A stretch of DNA of 64,000 bases from Lunularia cruciata (GCA_948567375.1 OX419758.1:56549001-56613000), one strand, 5' to 3'. Counted from the stretch's first letter, positions 1 to 13,429 are shown. Notes: generated by a model not told the origin, from the sequence alone. Numbers and translations are program-made.

Positions 1-1257
1 ATCAGCATTTGAGCAAAGAAAGCGTCACAGGCTTCATAACCTTTCATCCCGTTGACATTGAAATTAGCACCCGTATACTTCGGCTATACTGATTCACATC
101 ACTGAGTCAACACCAACCGCGCAGCAAAGGGAGTGACCAAGTCCGAGTTGACTTTTGATCGCAGTTAAATTTGTATAGACATTCCGAATGTCAACCCCTA
201 GGTCAAAAGCAACCCCAACCGCAGTTCGGACCCGGCTTCTCCTGAGCTGCCCTTAACCCCATGAGTTAACTGATCTAAGATCAACTGAATTAACTTTCGA
301 CTTTAATTAACTTAGTTCCTCCAGAGTAACCAAGTGTCTCATTTGGATACCAGTCGGTTTTCGGTCGCAATGCATGGCTTCTGTGTGCTATACAAAGAAA
401 AAATATATGTTTCTTAGTAAGTCAATGTCTGACAAAAAGATCATATTGCAATTTAAACTGGATGCTAAATTTTTTTTTTCCAAACCCGATGCCAAATATA
501 ATAATCCTGATAAAATATATGTAGCTATAGAAATATAATTATATCTCATTTTGGAAACGATGTTTGATTTTGACCTTGATGTATGCGGTTTAGCAGCGGT
601 TTAATCGCGTGAATCTAATGATCCGAGGTAATAAACTCTTATCTTAAGTTAAGAGGTTTTGAATCTGCTGTCTCCTGCTAACTTGCAGTAGTGGTAGCTT
701 TGTCTCACCATTTCAGCCTTTGTCTTGCATTAGGCGTTTGTAGTTTAAAATTAGTCCATTTACTTTACTCTATGGGTAAACAGGAAGTTACCCCCCTGTT
801 TATAGAATGCAATTATAGAAGAGGAAAACGTTGCAGGGATGTAGAAGGATGAACCTTTATAATAATAAAGGAGACTTTTTACATAGGTAATAGAATAAAC
901 CATATTTTGTTGACATGGTGTGGTTTAAGATTTTAGTTAATATTAATATCTTATAATTTTTTGATAATTAATTTGGTATATTCAAAAAAATTCAAATTAT
1001 TTATATCATTATAGATGATATTCATTCGTTGAGCTGTCTTTCCTTACGTCTGATTTTGTGTTATAAGTTTTATTCTGCTCTTACTCTACTTTTAAAGGTA
1101 AATTTTTTTGATAATAATTTTTTTGTGTTTGTATTAATGCATTTGAAAACTGTGAAGAGAGATCAACGCTTTACCTAGATTTGGAGATTTTGGGATGAGA
1201 TTGAGACTGTGAAATCCCATTGAGACTAAGATGAGAGGAGTCCACTAAGATTAAATA
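1..1257. other. Unannotated AT-rich intergenic sequence
   Basis: No ORF above noise, no RNA gene and no recognisable repeat, apart from a T run at 471-479. The first 350 bases are less AT-rich than the rest. Confidence 0.6.
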
Positions 1258-1610
1258 AGGAAGGTGTGTTAGAGATGCAGGCTTTGAGTTGGGGTTATAT
1301 GTGGGATTATATTAATTAAAGGGACTCAATTAAGATCACATTGAGGAAGTTTGCTAGAATCAAAGACCGAGATTAGACGATTTAAAGAGCTTCAATTAAA
1401 TTAAGAATAGAGAAATGGGCTAGAGTCGAAACCTTTGGACTGGGGTTGTAGAAGACAAACGGGATCAAGTAGGTTAAGTCAAAGTCAAGGGGGTTAATTA
1501 GTATTAGATCAGGAAAGTCCGTTAGCGTAAAAAACTTCAAGTTGTGGTTTATAAGTGTAGAGCAGCGGGTGAAATTTAGATTGGGATTCCAGATTGATTT
1601 GAATTATAAG
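1258..1610. repeat. Decayed purine-rich tandem array
   Basis: Four diverged monomers start near 1258, 1344, 1409 and 1511. Each opens with a purine run (aggaagg, aggaagt, agagaaa, aggaaag) followed by a gttag/gctag block and, in most, ttgagttgggg or similar. Spacings are 86, 65 and 102. The plus strand is markedly G/A-rich here. A further unit may precede at 1155. Confidence 0.5.
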
Positions 1611-3144
1611 ATATGGTATTTCTGGGTCATAATGTTACATATTAGTATTATTCAAGTTTGAATAGTTTTTCTCCGTAGACTTCTTAAAAGAAACACATTT
1701 AACTGAAATAGTTTTTAATACCATTTGAAATACTAAATCTTTCTTAGGCTGAAAATGCACCGTTTCACATTAGATCTTGTTTACCAAATTTTTTATAAAT
1801 TGTAACTTTTAACTTCAAGGACAACGTATATATATATATATATAGTATTTACTTTTCTAATTGTTCCAAATTTATAAATCAATCCTAAACTTAGAATTTA
1901 TGAACTTGGTACTTAACTGTACTTTTTCTAGTTATTGTCTAGTACTTGATACTCAGTTATTGGTTTATTTTTGCTTAGGTTGATAACCCTTAAGTAAAGA
2001 ACTGTATTTGGTGATGTTAAATTTGTATGTAAGTAAATAATGAAAGGTATTAATATGAGAAAAATTTATTAAAATTAGTTGTGTAGAGCTTTATCAAATA
2101 GTGTTGTTGAATGATGGGTATTATAAATTGAATATAAATGAATTTTTCCCAAAAATTCTATAAGGAGAGACTAAAAGATAAAAATAATGTGATATTAGTG
2201 TATTAAAGAAGTTTGTATTAAAACTAAAAGAAACATGTATTTGGTAGCACTATACTTAGAATGTAAAACATGATAATAAGTAAATTTTATTATACTTATT
2301 AAATTTTATTAACATATTATTATATATTTTTCTTATGCATTAAATATTATTTACATATCTTCTTATCAAATTTCTGTGTTTTTTGACAGATAAAATTCAT
2401 TCAAAATTAGAATTTGATCTTATAAAAAGTTATAAAATTGATCTTATAAAAAAATATTTTTAGGTGATAACATAATTTTCCATAAAAATGCTTTAAAATT
2501 AGAAAATATCCTATATGATAACCAACTTTCATAAAATAAATTTATTTCTTTTCTAGAAATACCATCGAGTAAACTACCATATATGAATAATAATTATAAA
2601 ATTTCTGTATTTGAAAGCTCAACACATAATAATTTTGTCAGTCTCATTACACACTTATCACTTTTTTTTTCATATATTCTTAATTTCAAACTCTTTATTC
2701 CCTTTTTGTAACTGTGCACATTTTCCACAGTGCATGGCCTGCTCGAATTTGATCATGGTCGCTTCTTTCTTTTTAATCAAATATTATAAGTCATTTGTAT
2801 TGCGTTTTGAGTTCTTTTTCTCTCAGGCAGCATGGGTGCAAATTTCCGAAACAAATATAAACAAGAAAAATCCGGATTTTGAATTTTTCATGTTCGAGAA
2901 CCTTGGTGTAGAAGCTGTGCAAAGAATAGTCAGTAGGTATAATACAAAATAAGATACTTATTGTTATGAGGTTTGAGATGGAAAACAGTAGAAAAGGCAA
3001 ATGTATAACATCAACAGAATTAGCAATTACAAATGATTCCTTTGTACTGTAACTTCTATTTGTAACAGCTTCTTGGACTATGTAGGGTGACAAGAAAGAT
3101 GGGAAAACTATCAAGCAGAACAAGGATAAGACAGTAGGTAAGAA
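1611..3144. other. AT-rich intergenic sequence without a recognised gene
   Basis: Long AT-rich stretches with many stops in all frames. The only open stretches (2611-2952 plus, 2791-3123 minus) have the Phe/Ile/Ser-heavy composition expected from AT-rich noise, and I see no domain in either. Confidence 0.6.
1829..1846. repeat. TA dinucleotide microsatellite
   Basis: About nine TA repeats in an AT-rich stretch. Confidence 0.85.
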
Positions 3145-3285
3145 GGCGACCGCGTAGGAAAAACGAAGGATGGGAAGACCCCGTCAAGCCGTACATGGGA
3201 GAGAAAAACAGGTAGCATGGGACAAGACGATTGGTACGAGAAATCTGCGTAACTGCACCTTGCACCTACGATGTGTAAACTGTCT
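3145..3285 (-). mobile_element. Family A repeat, short copy
   Basis: Starts with ggcgaccgcgtag on the plus strand. It continues through gatgggaagaccccgtcaag, a gagagaaaaacaggta block and acgagaaatctgcg, in the same order as the long copy at 27403. It stops inside the family at about 3285, so only the terminal 140 bases are present. Confidence 0.75.
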
Positions 3286-4680
3286 TGTAACACCCATGGG
3301 AATTTTGAATAAAGGCTGGTGGTAAGGTTTGTAAACAGTAGATGACAGCAGTAACATTATTTCGAGTTTTTGTCGTCCATGAATGTTCTAGTACCGCGAA
3401 ATGCTCTTCTAGATAGGTCGCCCAGCGTAGGACCCAAGGATGGCCTTTAACCCACGGAATTCGCGGATGCAGACGGGGGGTGTTCTTGTGCTGTGTATGA
3501 TTCATCTGACACAATGGGGAAGCTAAAGACCGTCATGCCAGATTTTCTTTCCGATAGAAACCTGCGAAGCAAGATTACACACGAAAGATTACACATGAAA
3601 CCTGCATCGTATAGAAACCACGTGTCAAAATTCTGTAGTTAACAAGCTGTCTGGAGACGCGACGTCACTCATAACGTCATGCTTATTACGTCATCCTAGT
3701 TTGGCGGCCAGTTAAGTGGATATGAAGCCTTGGCTGTAGCCAGATAGTGTGGAGCTCGCCTAGAATTAGTCCTGGCTACCGGGTGTATAGGACAGGAACG
3801 CTCGCAGGGACGGTACCTTTTGCGGACGCATGGCCTGCCAACACCAGATAAACAGGTATTGGCCATACTGCTTCTTCTCATGGTCGGTGAGTGGTCACAG
3901 AGCCGATAGTTACTGACTGTAGCTACAGCACCGTACCTGGTCTTCCGGTGGTAGCGTAGAGTGGGTCAAGGTCTACAGTCGATCCCGCCCAAGTGTACCC
4001 TCGTATAGGAGATTCCACGCTCGCGTACAGAGTCAATTTCACGGTCAGGAATGAGTCTACGGTCGTTTCCGGCCGGACGATTGCAACATACTGTATCTTG
4101 TACGGTTCGCAAACCGTTTACCTTTTCTTGCGATCGACCCGGTGTGAGTGGGCGGATCCGGTCGTGAGGAATACATCTGCGCGGGTTCGGCTGTAAACCC
4201 GTCAAGAGACGAGGTACCCGGAGCGTCAACAGGAGAAGACTGTCGCGGTACTCGAAATTCGAGTTTGCACTTATCCATTGATGGTAGAGTACTAAACTGT
4301 CAGCGAATGGAAATCGATTTCTTTAGATCATCAACCTCCACGACCAGATATGTAGATGTTTATTTCAACTTCTCTTTGTTGTTCGTGATAGTTCTTCAGA
4401 AACTTGCGTGTGAGAGAACTCCAAGATTTCCATCAAGGTGAACTTCTTAACCAGGGTGACGGTACAGAAGTTACCTGCAAGTGGGTAATGGTGAGTAGTA
4501 GCTATTAAACCTGGTTGGTACTCGACACATAAAATGGGAGGCATTGTTGAGTGATCGCTTGCCGGCATTTGATGGTCTCCGTAGAGGGACCACATGAGGT
4601 ATTTAATCGCCTGTTTCATGGACTTTATGTAATTCATTAACTTTGAAAATTGTCTGTCATTGTTAGATGATTCTTTTTCC
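3286..4680. other. Moderate-GC intergenic sequence, nothing recognised
   Basis: GC is visibly higher than in the neighbours at 3700-4320. Overlapping short ORFs occur on both strands (the longest about 97-124 codons) but none has a recognisable motif, and opposing frames are equally open, which argues against coding. Confidence 0.5.
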
Positions 4681-4998
4681 GTCTGAAAATATTTCAACGG
4701 CTTGTCTTCCTCTTTAATGTATCCACAAGGTGAAAACAAATCCTCGAATACGGTCTCGCTTTCTTCTCATCTATTGTCTGCGACATAACATCCGTGCCCT
4801 ACTTTCCAAGAAGAATAACCAAAAATAATAAAAAAATCTGTTTGAAAATGTTTAAATGGTTTGTCTTCCTCTTTAATGTATCCACAAAGTGAAAAGAAAT
4901 CCACGAATACGGTCTCGCTTTTTCTTCTCATCTATTGTCTGCGACATAACTTAATTGCCCTACTTTCCAAGAAAAATAACCAAAAATAACAATAGATG
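4681..4998. repeat. 159-bp tandem duplication
   Basis: Two units, about 4681-4839 and 4840-4998, share ttgtcttcctctttaatg, gaatacggtctcgct and tctcatctattgtctgcgac in order. Period 159, measured from 4702 to 4861. Roughly nine of ten bases agree by eye. Confidence 0.85.
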
Positions 4999-5330
4999 CA
5001 ACAGTAGTGGCTTTTCAAATTCTGTAAAGTTTAATGCGTCTGTATCCATTCTCAAAGAATTGGCCATTTCTTATGTTAGCCATTTTACAGGTTTGTTAAT
5101 TTTGGCAGATAGTCTCTACATGACCAATTTGTTACAGAATAATATGATTCTATTGTGTCCACTCGCATTCTTGAGATTAGAGGGTGAAATAACAAACCTT
5201 CAAATGCTTGAAACTTTTGGCACCCTCTTACGATTCCTTGTTAATATTTTAGATCGGCCACCACAAATGGTTGAGATGTGGTGCTCATCTTGAGTGTCTC
5301 AACAAGGTGACTGTAAGAAATCCGCGTAAG

Positions 5331-5809
5331 GTACACTGTATTCACTCCTCCCATTTATTTTCCACATCGGAAGCCTTATTGCGTTTCATTTTAATAGCAA
5401 ACGTAAAAATAAAAAGAAATAAAAAAGAATGTAGAACTAATGGTGCAACACTTTACGACCATGTGTTCGTAAAGTGTTGCACCTTTGACGAACTCCTGGT
5501 GCAATCCTCAAATACCGAATCCTTTCCCTTTCTAAGGAATGCATCATCTCGTACTTCGAGTCTTGGAGTTCCAACAAGAAAAGAATATATCGATGTAGAA
5601 GTATGTAATTTAGCCTGAACGCTGAAGCTCGAAATACTAGATAAATTATATAACCTCAGAAAGAGAAAGGATTTGACGTTTGAGTATGACGCCTTGAGTT
5701 CGTAAAGTGTCGCACTACCGATTTTATTTTGTTTTCCCTTTCCAAGTGAAATGAACCGCAATCAAGTCGAAGCGTGGACAATAAATGGGAGGATTGAAGT
5801 AAACTGTAC
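5331..5809. mobile_element. Inverted-repeat (foldback or MITE-like) element
   Basis: The left arm (5331-5458) and the reverse complement of the right arm (5699-5809) share ctcccatttatt, a ttgcg-ttcattt block, an A-rich stretch and cactttacga in the same order. The inner end of the left arm (5442-5458) also forms a perfect 17-bp hairpin with 5467-5483 around an 8-base loop. No ORF of note lies in the 240-base centre. Target duplications were not clear. Confidence 0.55.
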
Positions 5810-6318
5810 TGAAGTAGGATGTCTACCACCTTGTAGGAACACACATCAGCATGGGTCATGGCCGGCTCCAAATGATATCAAGAAATCGTAAGAGGCTGCC
5901 AAAAGTTACAAACATGTGAAGATTTGTTATTCTCACAATCTAAACCCGAGAAACGAAAAGGGAGTGGACATGGAATAAAATCTTATTTTGTAGTAAAAGT
6001 GGAAGTTGGTGGAATCATGGGGTCTCCATGGATGATGTAAAGGTGTACTGACCAGAAGGAGTAGAAGGTAAGCTTACACCTCCATAAAGAGTTCCTCCAC
6101 ACTTTCTACTTATTGTTCGGTAATTCAGCTAATCTTGTTAATTAATTAAATGGTTCATTATCCAACCATCATCATATTCTAATTATGTTGTGGATCCGCC
6201 TCAAAGAAACTGTCTACATATTCATTGACCAGCCACTGCTAAATGGGTGTTTGGAGGTCCTCATACCCACGAACGTAATATAATCTTCTTAATTTGGAAA
6301 AGATAAAAAGCAAACAGA

Positions 6319-6462
6319 AGGACGACCGCGTAGAAAAGATAAAAGTGTATTATCCACATGGTACCGTTTTTTGAGCTTCTATACTATTTCACCAGAAGAT
6401 TATTAGAGAAAGAAGGCGACCACATAGAACACAAGAAGGTTGAGAACACCCCATCAAGCCGA
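6319..6462 (-). mobile_element. Family A fragments, two partial copies
   Basis: A short piece with gacgaccgcgtag at 6321-6333 is followed by a second start, ggcgaccacatagaacac, at 6415. That one carries on through a diverged form of the gatgggaagaccccatcaag block and ends near 6462. The two are in the same orientation. Confidence 0.6.
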
Positions 6463-7907
6463 TTCGATCCAGAAGATTATTACATAGAATTTACATTAAA
6501 AAAAAAACTATAATAGATACGAAAATAGAACTTCTTATTCCGTCTTAGTCGTCAACGTAATATAATGTTCTTATCTGTTTCCAAATATAGACGATATAAG
6601 AAGTTCTATTTTTATGGACCGGGCATGGGTCCGGTACCATCCCCCAACCATTTGCTGAAAGAATTATGTTTACTTTTAGGATCTTCATATCTCTCTTTAT
6701 GAACATATCGACAAAAAGAAGAAAACAAACGTTACGGGAGGAGCATGGTACTTGGTGTCCTTACAAATTATTATTCTTATTTAAGGAATTGTGTTAATTA
6801 TATTTGTGTTCTTCGGCAATGAACATATAATAAATAGTAGGGCACTGATATGGGTCTGCTGGCATCCCACTACAACATTTATAGAAGTTTATAATAATTG
6901 CCAATCCCAATATTTTATGCGGCACCTTTGGAGGTACCCATGCAGAAAAACCATTAAATCCTAAAAGCTTCTAATACGAGGACTTTGGAATCCCCTCGAT
7001 TTCTAGAATTTGTCCATATCATTCAAAGCCAATTAAAAGTTGGACAGTGTGACTTAACTCGTAATTATGAGCTGTTCCCATAAGGGAAAAAATATCCTGA
7101 AAATCTCTAAGTTCTATATTAACCTACGAAAATGGAAATACAACCAACCAACCAACAAGACACATGACAAGGGTTTCATAAACTCCACCAAAGTTAGCTC
7201 AAGGATAGTGTTATCGATACCTTGTCGATGTAATGAACTTTAATAAATCAACAACAACAAAATCTGCCTTAGAATTTGAATATGAAATAATGAGATATAA
7301 AATAAAGAACGTGTATCGACCAATCTATAATAAATTGATTCGATATAAATTAATTTATATTATATATTTTTTAGTATTAAAATTCTAATTTATAAGAGAA
7401 TAGAAAAATTATTATAAATAATTTGATGTTTAATTTTAATCTATATGTAATAAAAATAATCAATAAATACATAGTGTTTATTTTTAGTAATTTTATTTAT
7501 AATATATAATTTAAAAATTTAAAATATTTTATTTGTTATTAATATTTTGTTTTATTTTTAATCTATGAAAAATAATTTTATATTGAAAAATAATTCATCT
7601 AAATGAAATAAAAATTCTAATAAAAAAATAATTTTATTTATAATATATTAACATAAAATTTAAAAATTGATAATAAAATATCTTGATACCGAGTTACTAT
7701 TATAAACCAAATAAAAACTACATAGACCTATACTAATATGAACGTTCTATTTTTTAAAATATCATGAGTGAGAAACCATTATAAAAGAGAAGGGATAATC
7801 TGTTATCGACAATTCTCAGAATTTTAAGTCTATCTACATACCTTACAAAGTACTACTCCCTCCTCTACATATATATACACACTCTTTCTTACTAACAACA
7901 ATTCGAT

Positions 7908-7942
7908 CGGCCCGCGTACAAAACACGAAGGATGGGAAGATT
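7908..7942 (-). mobile_element. Family A minimal fragment
   Basis: Only the terminal part is recognisable: cccgcgtacaaaacacgaag followed by gatgggaaga. Sequence beyond is unrelated. Confidence 0.5.
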
Positions 7943-8267
7943 ACCTCTAAGTGGAGATCAGCTCGTATCATTATTATTACTATTAATACACTATAATTTA
8001 ACACCATATAGAATATTCAGGAAGCTTAGTTAATCTCTGAACACACTATATATAAGTTGGAATAGCATTGATACACAATCTTCAAGTCAAACCTATCTTA
8101 ATAACGACAACAGTAAATCTAGGCTCCCCTAAGTTGCAGGCCTTTAAATTTTAGCCAATGCGACAGAGTGCCAGAATAAACGCATTACTACTGTCATAGT
8201 TAGCTTAACAGCGTGTTTACACCGTCCGAAACATTAGTCATCGCTCCGGTTTAACGAAGAAACATGT

Positions 8268-8801
8268 TTAGGATGAGTGTTTATGTTGCAGAGCTGACGA
8301 GGCGGACAAGTAGGCGAACACACGAGCATTCAAGTGATGTGGAACGGAGAACGTGTGATAAGTTGGTGCCGCGAAGGATGAGCTCTTGTCGTCCGCTGTC
8401 CGAAGCGACCACGTCAGGCTAGCAGGAGACACACTACCTTGCCGAGTAGGTGGCGCGCAACTCGACGGTGTGGGGGAGGTTGCGGAAAGCTGCAATGTAG
8501 AGGAATCGTCAGAAGACGATCAGTTGAGGTCATCGTTTCTGCGAAGAAGTAAATGCACGATGGTGTTGTGTGGAGTGCAACTTGATGGCGCAGATTTTTC
8601 GTTGGGATTTTGATGTATGTGGTTCAGTTTCATTCCGATGCTGTGTCTTGTGATGGAGCTCGTATGATTGAAGTTGAAGTCAAATCAGTGAAGATTCGCT
8701 CTATGTTACTGTACATATTGTGCAGAGCTACCATATGGATCTCTGCAATACACTCGATTTCGCGACGCATTTCGTCCAACGATGACAATAACCAGCAGTG
8801 A
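8268..8801. other. GC-richer island with unrecognised ORFs on both strands
   Basis: Open stretches of 75 codons (8386-8613 plus, 8268-8495 minus) and 63 codons (8610-8801 plus). On the minus strand at about 8785-8640 a run of roughly 46 codons (beginning DEMRREIECIAEIHMVALHN) looks protein-like but ends in stops. It could be a decayed exon; no family is recognised. Confidence 0.3.
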
Positions 8802-9645
8802 TGATGCACCAGTGCTTATTGTATTAACCCTACCGTACAGATTTTGTCAGCCCGATTCTGCTTTCATGTTCGTCGAGAACAGATACAGGTGATTCAATTG
8901 GCACCTTGACTCCCGAGTCCAACATTCTTTTGATTGGTTTTATTTTCAAATAGCCACTTCTTTCAATTAAGCTTCCCATCTGGATCTCTCGTGAAGAAAC
9001 GTGTAGCGCCTAGCAATGTGGGGAAGGCGGTAAAACGGTAAGGGATAAATGTCGGGAGAAAAATTATTGATCATACATGTTAAAACAGTAAATAGATGTG
9101 CTTGTGGATATCGACGAGCTCCAGAGTACGATTGGCGCTCCTGCAATAGACAAATCGACTCAACCACATCCTGCTTTACAAATATGTAAAGCATTTTAGT
9201 GCGAGGGACAAGGAACTGAGGATTTCCTTGACTACGAAGTGGGTGCATAGGAATGGGACGGGGAGAAAAGCAAAGTCTACACAATTTTGCTGGTGATAGC
9301 AAGTTCTCATCATTGTGTGACCACTATGCCACCAACCTTCCTACCTATTCTCTTCTGAATTATGAATCCGTCTCTATCGTGGCCATAAAATGCGGAGGGT
9401 CGTTTCTCTTATTCAGGTCCATAACGTTTGTCGCATTGATTGGGCTCCTATATTTGCTCAGGTGCCCCCCCGGATGTTCCAGTCTTGAACATATGTACCC
9501 TGTACCAACACATATTTGAAAGGTAGAAAGGACAGTACGTTGCATATTCACCGATTTAGGTGTGGCATTTGATACATCTTTGATTGGATTTTTAAAATAT
9601 ATCTTGAAAGCCTGCTAGTCATCTTCAGCTTGTTAAAAGTGAGAA

Positions 9646-9835
9646 GGCGATCGCGTAGGATAACAAGAAGAAGGATAGGAAGACCCATCAAGTCTTACAA
9701 GGACATGGCATAAATATCGGCAAATAATAAATAGAAAGAGAGAAGCTCCAATAAATCGGCACGAGAGATTTGCCCTATGGCACCTAAGATGTCTAAGCTA
9801 TGCAAATCGTTCCGCTTCAGGATTCTATTGCGAAT
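9646..9835 (-). mobile_element. Family A repeat, medium copy
   Basis: Begins ggcgatcgcgtagg and continues with an aggataggaagacccatcaa block, cgagagatttgccctatggc, cctaagatgtctaagctatg and tcgttccgcttcaggat. The order matches the long copy; a roughly 30-base stretch around 9710-9750 is rearranged. Confidence 0.7.
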
Positions 9836-10978
9836 AAGTAACGGTCTTGGTGGTAACGCTACCGCATCAATCTATACAAACGTCAAGATAAGCCATTGGA
9901 AAGCTTGGCTGCTGGAGGGCATAGCTAATCCGCCAAAAATTGAAGACTTGGGGGAGTACTGTGCATACATGTACTCAATTCATAAGATTTGCATGAACGG
10001 CATTCAGATCTGGTCATGATTGCCCTGCCAACGGCACCGCGCCTACGTTTGTAATCTAATTAGCCAACAGGCATCCTCTGACGAAGCATACTATCAGCTC
10101 TTTCCTTCCTATTTTCTCGACTAATGATCGTATCCTGTGCACGGAAATCCGACGATCATTCCCTGCTGAAATCTGGGAACGAACCACGAAATGTGACAAT
10201 CACTAATTCTCCCACCAAGATCGGATGGAAGTTTGATATACAAGTGACTCTCTGGAACTGTTCCCCAACTCAGGCATCATATGTGATTGACAAAAAATAT
10301 TAACAACTGTTGGAGACAGACAGCGGAGTTGTGGCTGTCACCCGCGCGCATTCTGTCCCCCCTTCGGCTCTGTTGATCCATGATCTATGACTTAGAAGGT
10401 GTTCGGAGGGCCCGTCACTCCATCAGCATCAAACATATCGTCATCTCAGTTCGTCACCCAACTTCATCCAGTTAAGGTCATAACCGATGCATTGCTCTTA
10501 TCTAGGGGGAGGAGGTAAGGTGGGTTTCTTTCACCACGACAGTCAGATGGTGTTCAGCTTTATTCTTTATAGACACTTTTCCACTTTGGGCTCGACAGGA
10601 CAGGAAATGATGCGTAACCGAGTGACTTGGGTACTCGAGAAAGAAATCTGATGACCATACCCATCATTTCTTTGACAGAAAGTCTACGCTGTACTTCACT
10701 GCATGCTCTCTCAAGGTCCAAGAAAGCGGACTCCTTCTAGCACGGTGCTGAAAGGATGGAGTTTCATTGTAGACTTATCAATCTTCCATGCTGCGAGAAG
10801 ATTGGTTCGTTCGCAAAGAACCCCGTATCTTTTGGGGGTACGGGCATGACGACAAAGATAGGGGTTGCCTGTGGATGGTGACATGGACCCCATTATACAG
10901 TGATTGCCAGTCCTTTGTCCTACACCGCTGATACTCCATTTTCTTCTGAAATGAGTGAAATTCATGTGAATGTCCTCT

Positions 10979-11003
10979 CCAGGGCTCGACTGTCGAGCCC
11001 TGG
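10979..11003. repeat. Perfect hairpin, 11-bp arms
   Basis: ccagggctcga and tcgagccctgg separated by the three bases ctg. Confidence 0.85.
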
Positions 11004-12119
11004 GGGGAAATATGGATATTAAATCAACTAAGTCACGTAATATAAGAACCAATTCACAGACACTACATGGGAAGAAGACTACCGAGAAGTTACACATTTC
11101 CAGGGATTCCATACCGTTTGCTGATACTGAAAAGCCAATGCAAGGGGAATGAACGAAACACGAGATGGTTAAGAAACTCTTCCCCATGTTACGGATTTGA
11201 CTGATTTTAAGTCTAATGAATTATTTCTCATTCGTCGGGACTTACTATTCAGCAATGACATTGTCTTGAGAGAGAGAGAGAGCGGAAGAGTTTCTTGATA
11301 GAACCGTCTCTCACAGCCACTTACACAGGATCCACCGGACCATCCGCTGTTGAAGTATTTCTTGATAGTTTTAGAAAATCAATGCAAAAGCCTTTCTAGA
11401 TAGGTGATTTAGACATCTACAGCCTGCTATCGTACTGGATAATCCCCATGTGGGAACTGTGGGAAGTCCGATCTCTATCGTTCAAAGCAAAACGACTAAG
11501 CTGCATTTCTCTGTTGCGCTGTGAATTCTGTCAGAACACCAGAGGGCGGACCCACATGATCCAGATTCTAGAACTGCTACAAATGCGGGAGTCAATAGTG
11601 ACATCTAGCTCTAGCCTCTCAGGTGCAGGAGAGATTGCCGAACTGACGACCTTTGTTTTGGACGTTTGTGTTGAAGTGCTCTATTGAAAATCAAAGAGGT
11701 GAGCACTTGCACCAGGGGAGAATACTGGGCCGCAAATTGAGCAGATGTGCGGTGATTGGTCTGGGACCTTCAATAGTTATCCCATGTGATGCACTTAAGC
11801 TTCGTTTCACTTCTTATTTGGATAATTTTAATTCTGAGGATGCCACGGCTGTCAGGAAAGCTTGTATGAACTACCACGTAAAGGAATCATACAAAGCGAC
11901 TTTCTACACAGCAAGCAAAACATGCAACATCATGGCGCTTTGCATTTAAGTAACTGCGTAGGTTCAACACCTCTCAAAACGCATACCCGCGTACAAATAC
12001 TAGAAGTGGGTCAATTTATGTCCTAGAATTTGACCCAATTCAATCCTGACTCACTTCATTTGATTTTAACGTGTGAATCCTGATTCAACCATTGCTCAAC
12101 CTCTGTTCAGCTTGAGCTT

Positions 12120-12158
12120 GACGCATCTAGTAGTGCCGCAGCCACTACTAGATGCGTC
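12120..12158. repeat. Perfect hairpin, 16-bp arms
   Basis: gacgcatctagtagtg (12120-12135) and cactactagatgcgtc (12143-12158) with a 7-base loop. Confidence 0.9.
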
Positions 12159-13429
12159 TAAGCATGATCATGAGGAACGAAACTATGTTGTTGCACATTG
12201 GTTTTACGGGATCCCAGTAATGTCACCAGAAGTCTCTGTGATACACGGACAGTCTTGTCAGGTCGAGTGGAAAGCAGTCATGGGAATCCGTGAAAGGTGG
12301 TAGCACTTTCTTAGACATAGCAAGAATGTTTTCGATTCGAGGTCGGGACTCCCCCAACCCACAGGGCGAAAAGGTGCTAGGTGAAAACGCCAACAGGAGG
12401 TACTCATATTGTGCAAACCCACACACGCATGGCACGATATGCCGATGGTGTGTAAAACTGGAAAGCACGAACTTGCAGTTGCCATCGATGTAGGCGTTTG
12501 TGTGCTAGAAGATTTTCGAAATCAGACGGGGCATTCAGCAGTTGTCTCAAGTTCAGCCAACTTCCAAGGTGAAGTACGGCATAGTTCTTATCTTGCTGCA
12601 AACAGCTGGCGGTGGTCAGCGCTTGAAAACGCAGAAAAGTAGAGAGATCCTCCAGTCCAATTGTCCAATACTTCAGTAGAGACAGTCCAGTGTTTGGTGG
12701 GACGCCAGCCACTACATTATTCGGGTGAAAGGATGAGAACTACACTACCAACAAACTTTCATCATCTATCACCTCAATCTCCACTGTCAGTCACGGGTTA
12801 GTTAATTCTGTGAACGCAGTAGTACTGCACTTCATGCTGTGGCTTCAAGAGTTGACAGAGAAAACTACGGTAGAAGGGGGTGTCCCTTCACGGATCTATT
12901 GCACAAAGATCGTGCACCAGTATGGAGAGGGGGCAAGGACGTATTATATATCAACTAAATAGTAGAAGTTTTGGCGAGCAGGGTATGAGTGGACAAACTA
13001 TCTACCAACTCAGATACACTTCTATGCAGCCACGATAAAATCCCGTCTGTGTGCATGTTGTCCTCCTGCGAACATAATAGCCTCATCAACTTCACGAGTA
13101 CATCCTATCCTCATCAAGAAGGAGGTGTCACCGTATACTCCTCTGTAACAGTTACCGGTAAGTAGTGACAGGCTGGCCGACCCACCACGATCTAAATGCA
13201 AGTAGGGTAAGAGTAATGACTCCACCAGTCTTGAACAAGACACAGCCCTGTCCCTTGTTGTTTGACCCTACATTCATTATGGGTACTTTCCGGTCTGCCA
13301 CAACTTCGCATGTTCTGGATGTAACTTCGTGTGCCTCGGTACCGTACATCGGCAGCTGTGAACTCATACAAGCTAGGAATCAATAACGTTGAGAAAAAAG
13401 AAGCCTCAACCTGACTCAAAATTTCTCAG

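Larger units (their letters stand above)
5810..8200. other. AT-rich intergenic sequence
   Basis: Apart from family A fragments nothing is recognised. 7300-7700 is the most extreme AT stretch of this part, with long runs of A, T and short TA repeats, and no open frame. Confidence 0.6.

Noticed and set aside
10711-11187. 158-codon open frame on the minus strand
   Set aside because: No domain, no splice or promoter context, overlaps an open frame on the other strand, and contains a perfect DNA hairpin. Treated as chance.
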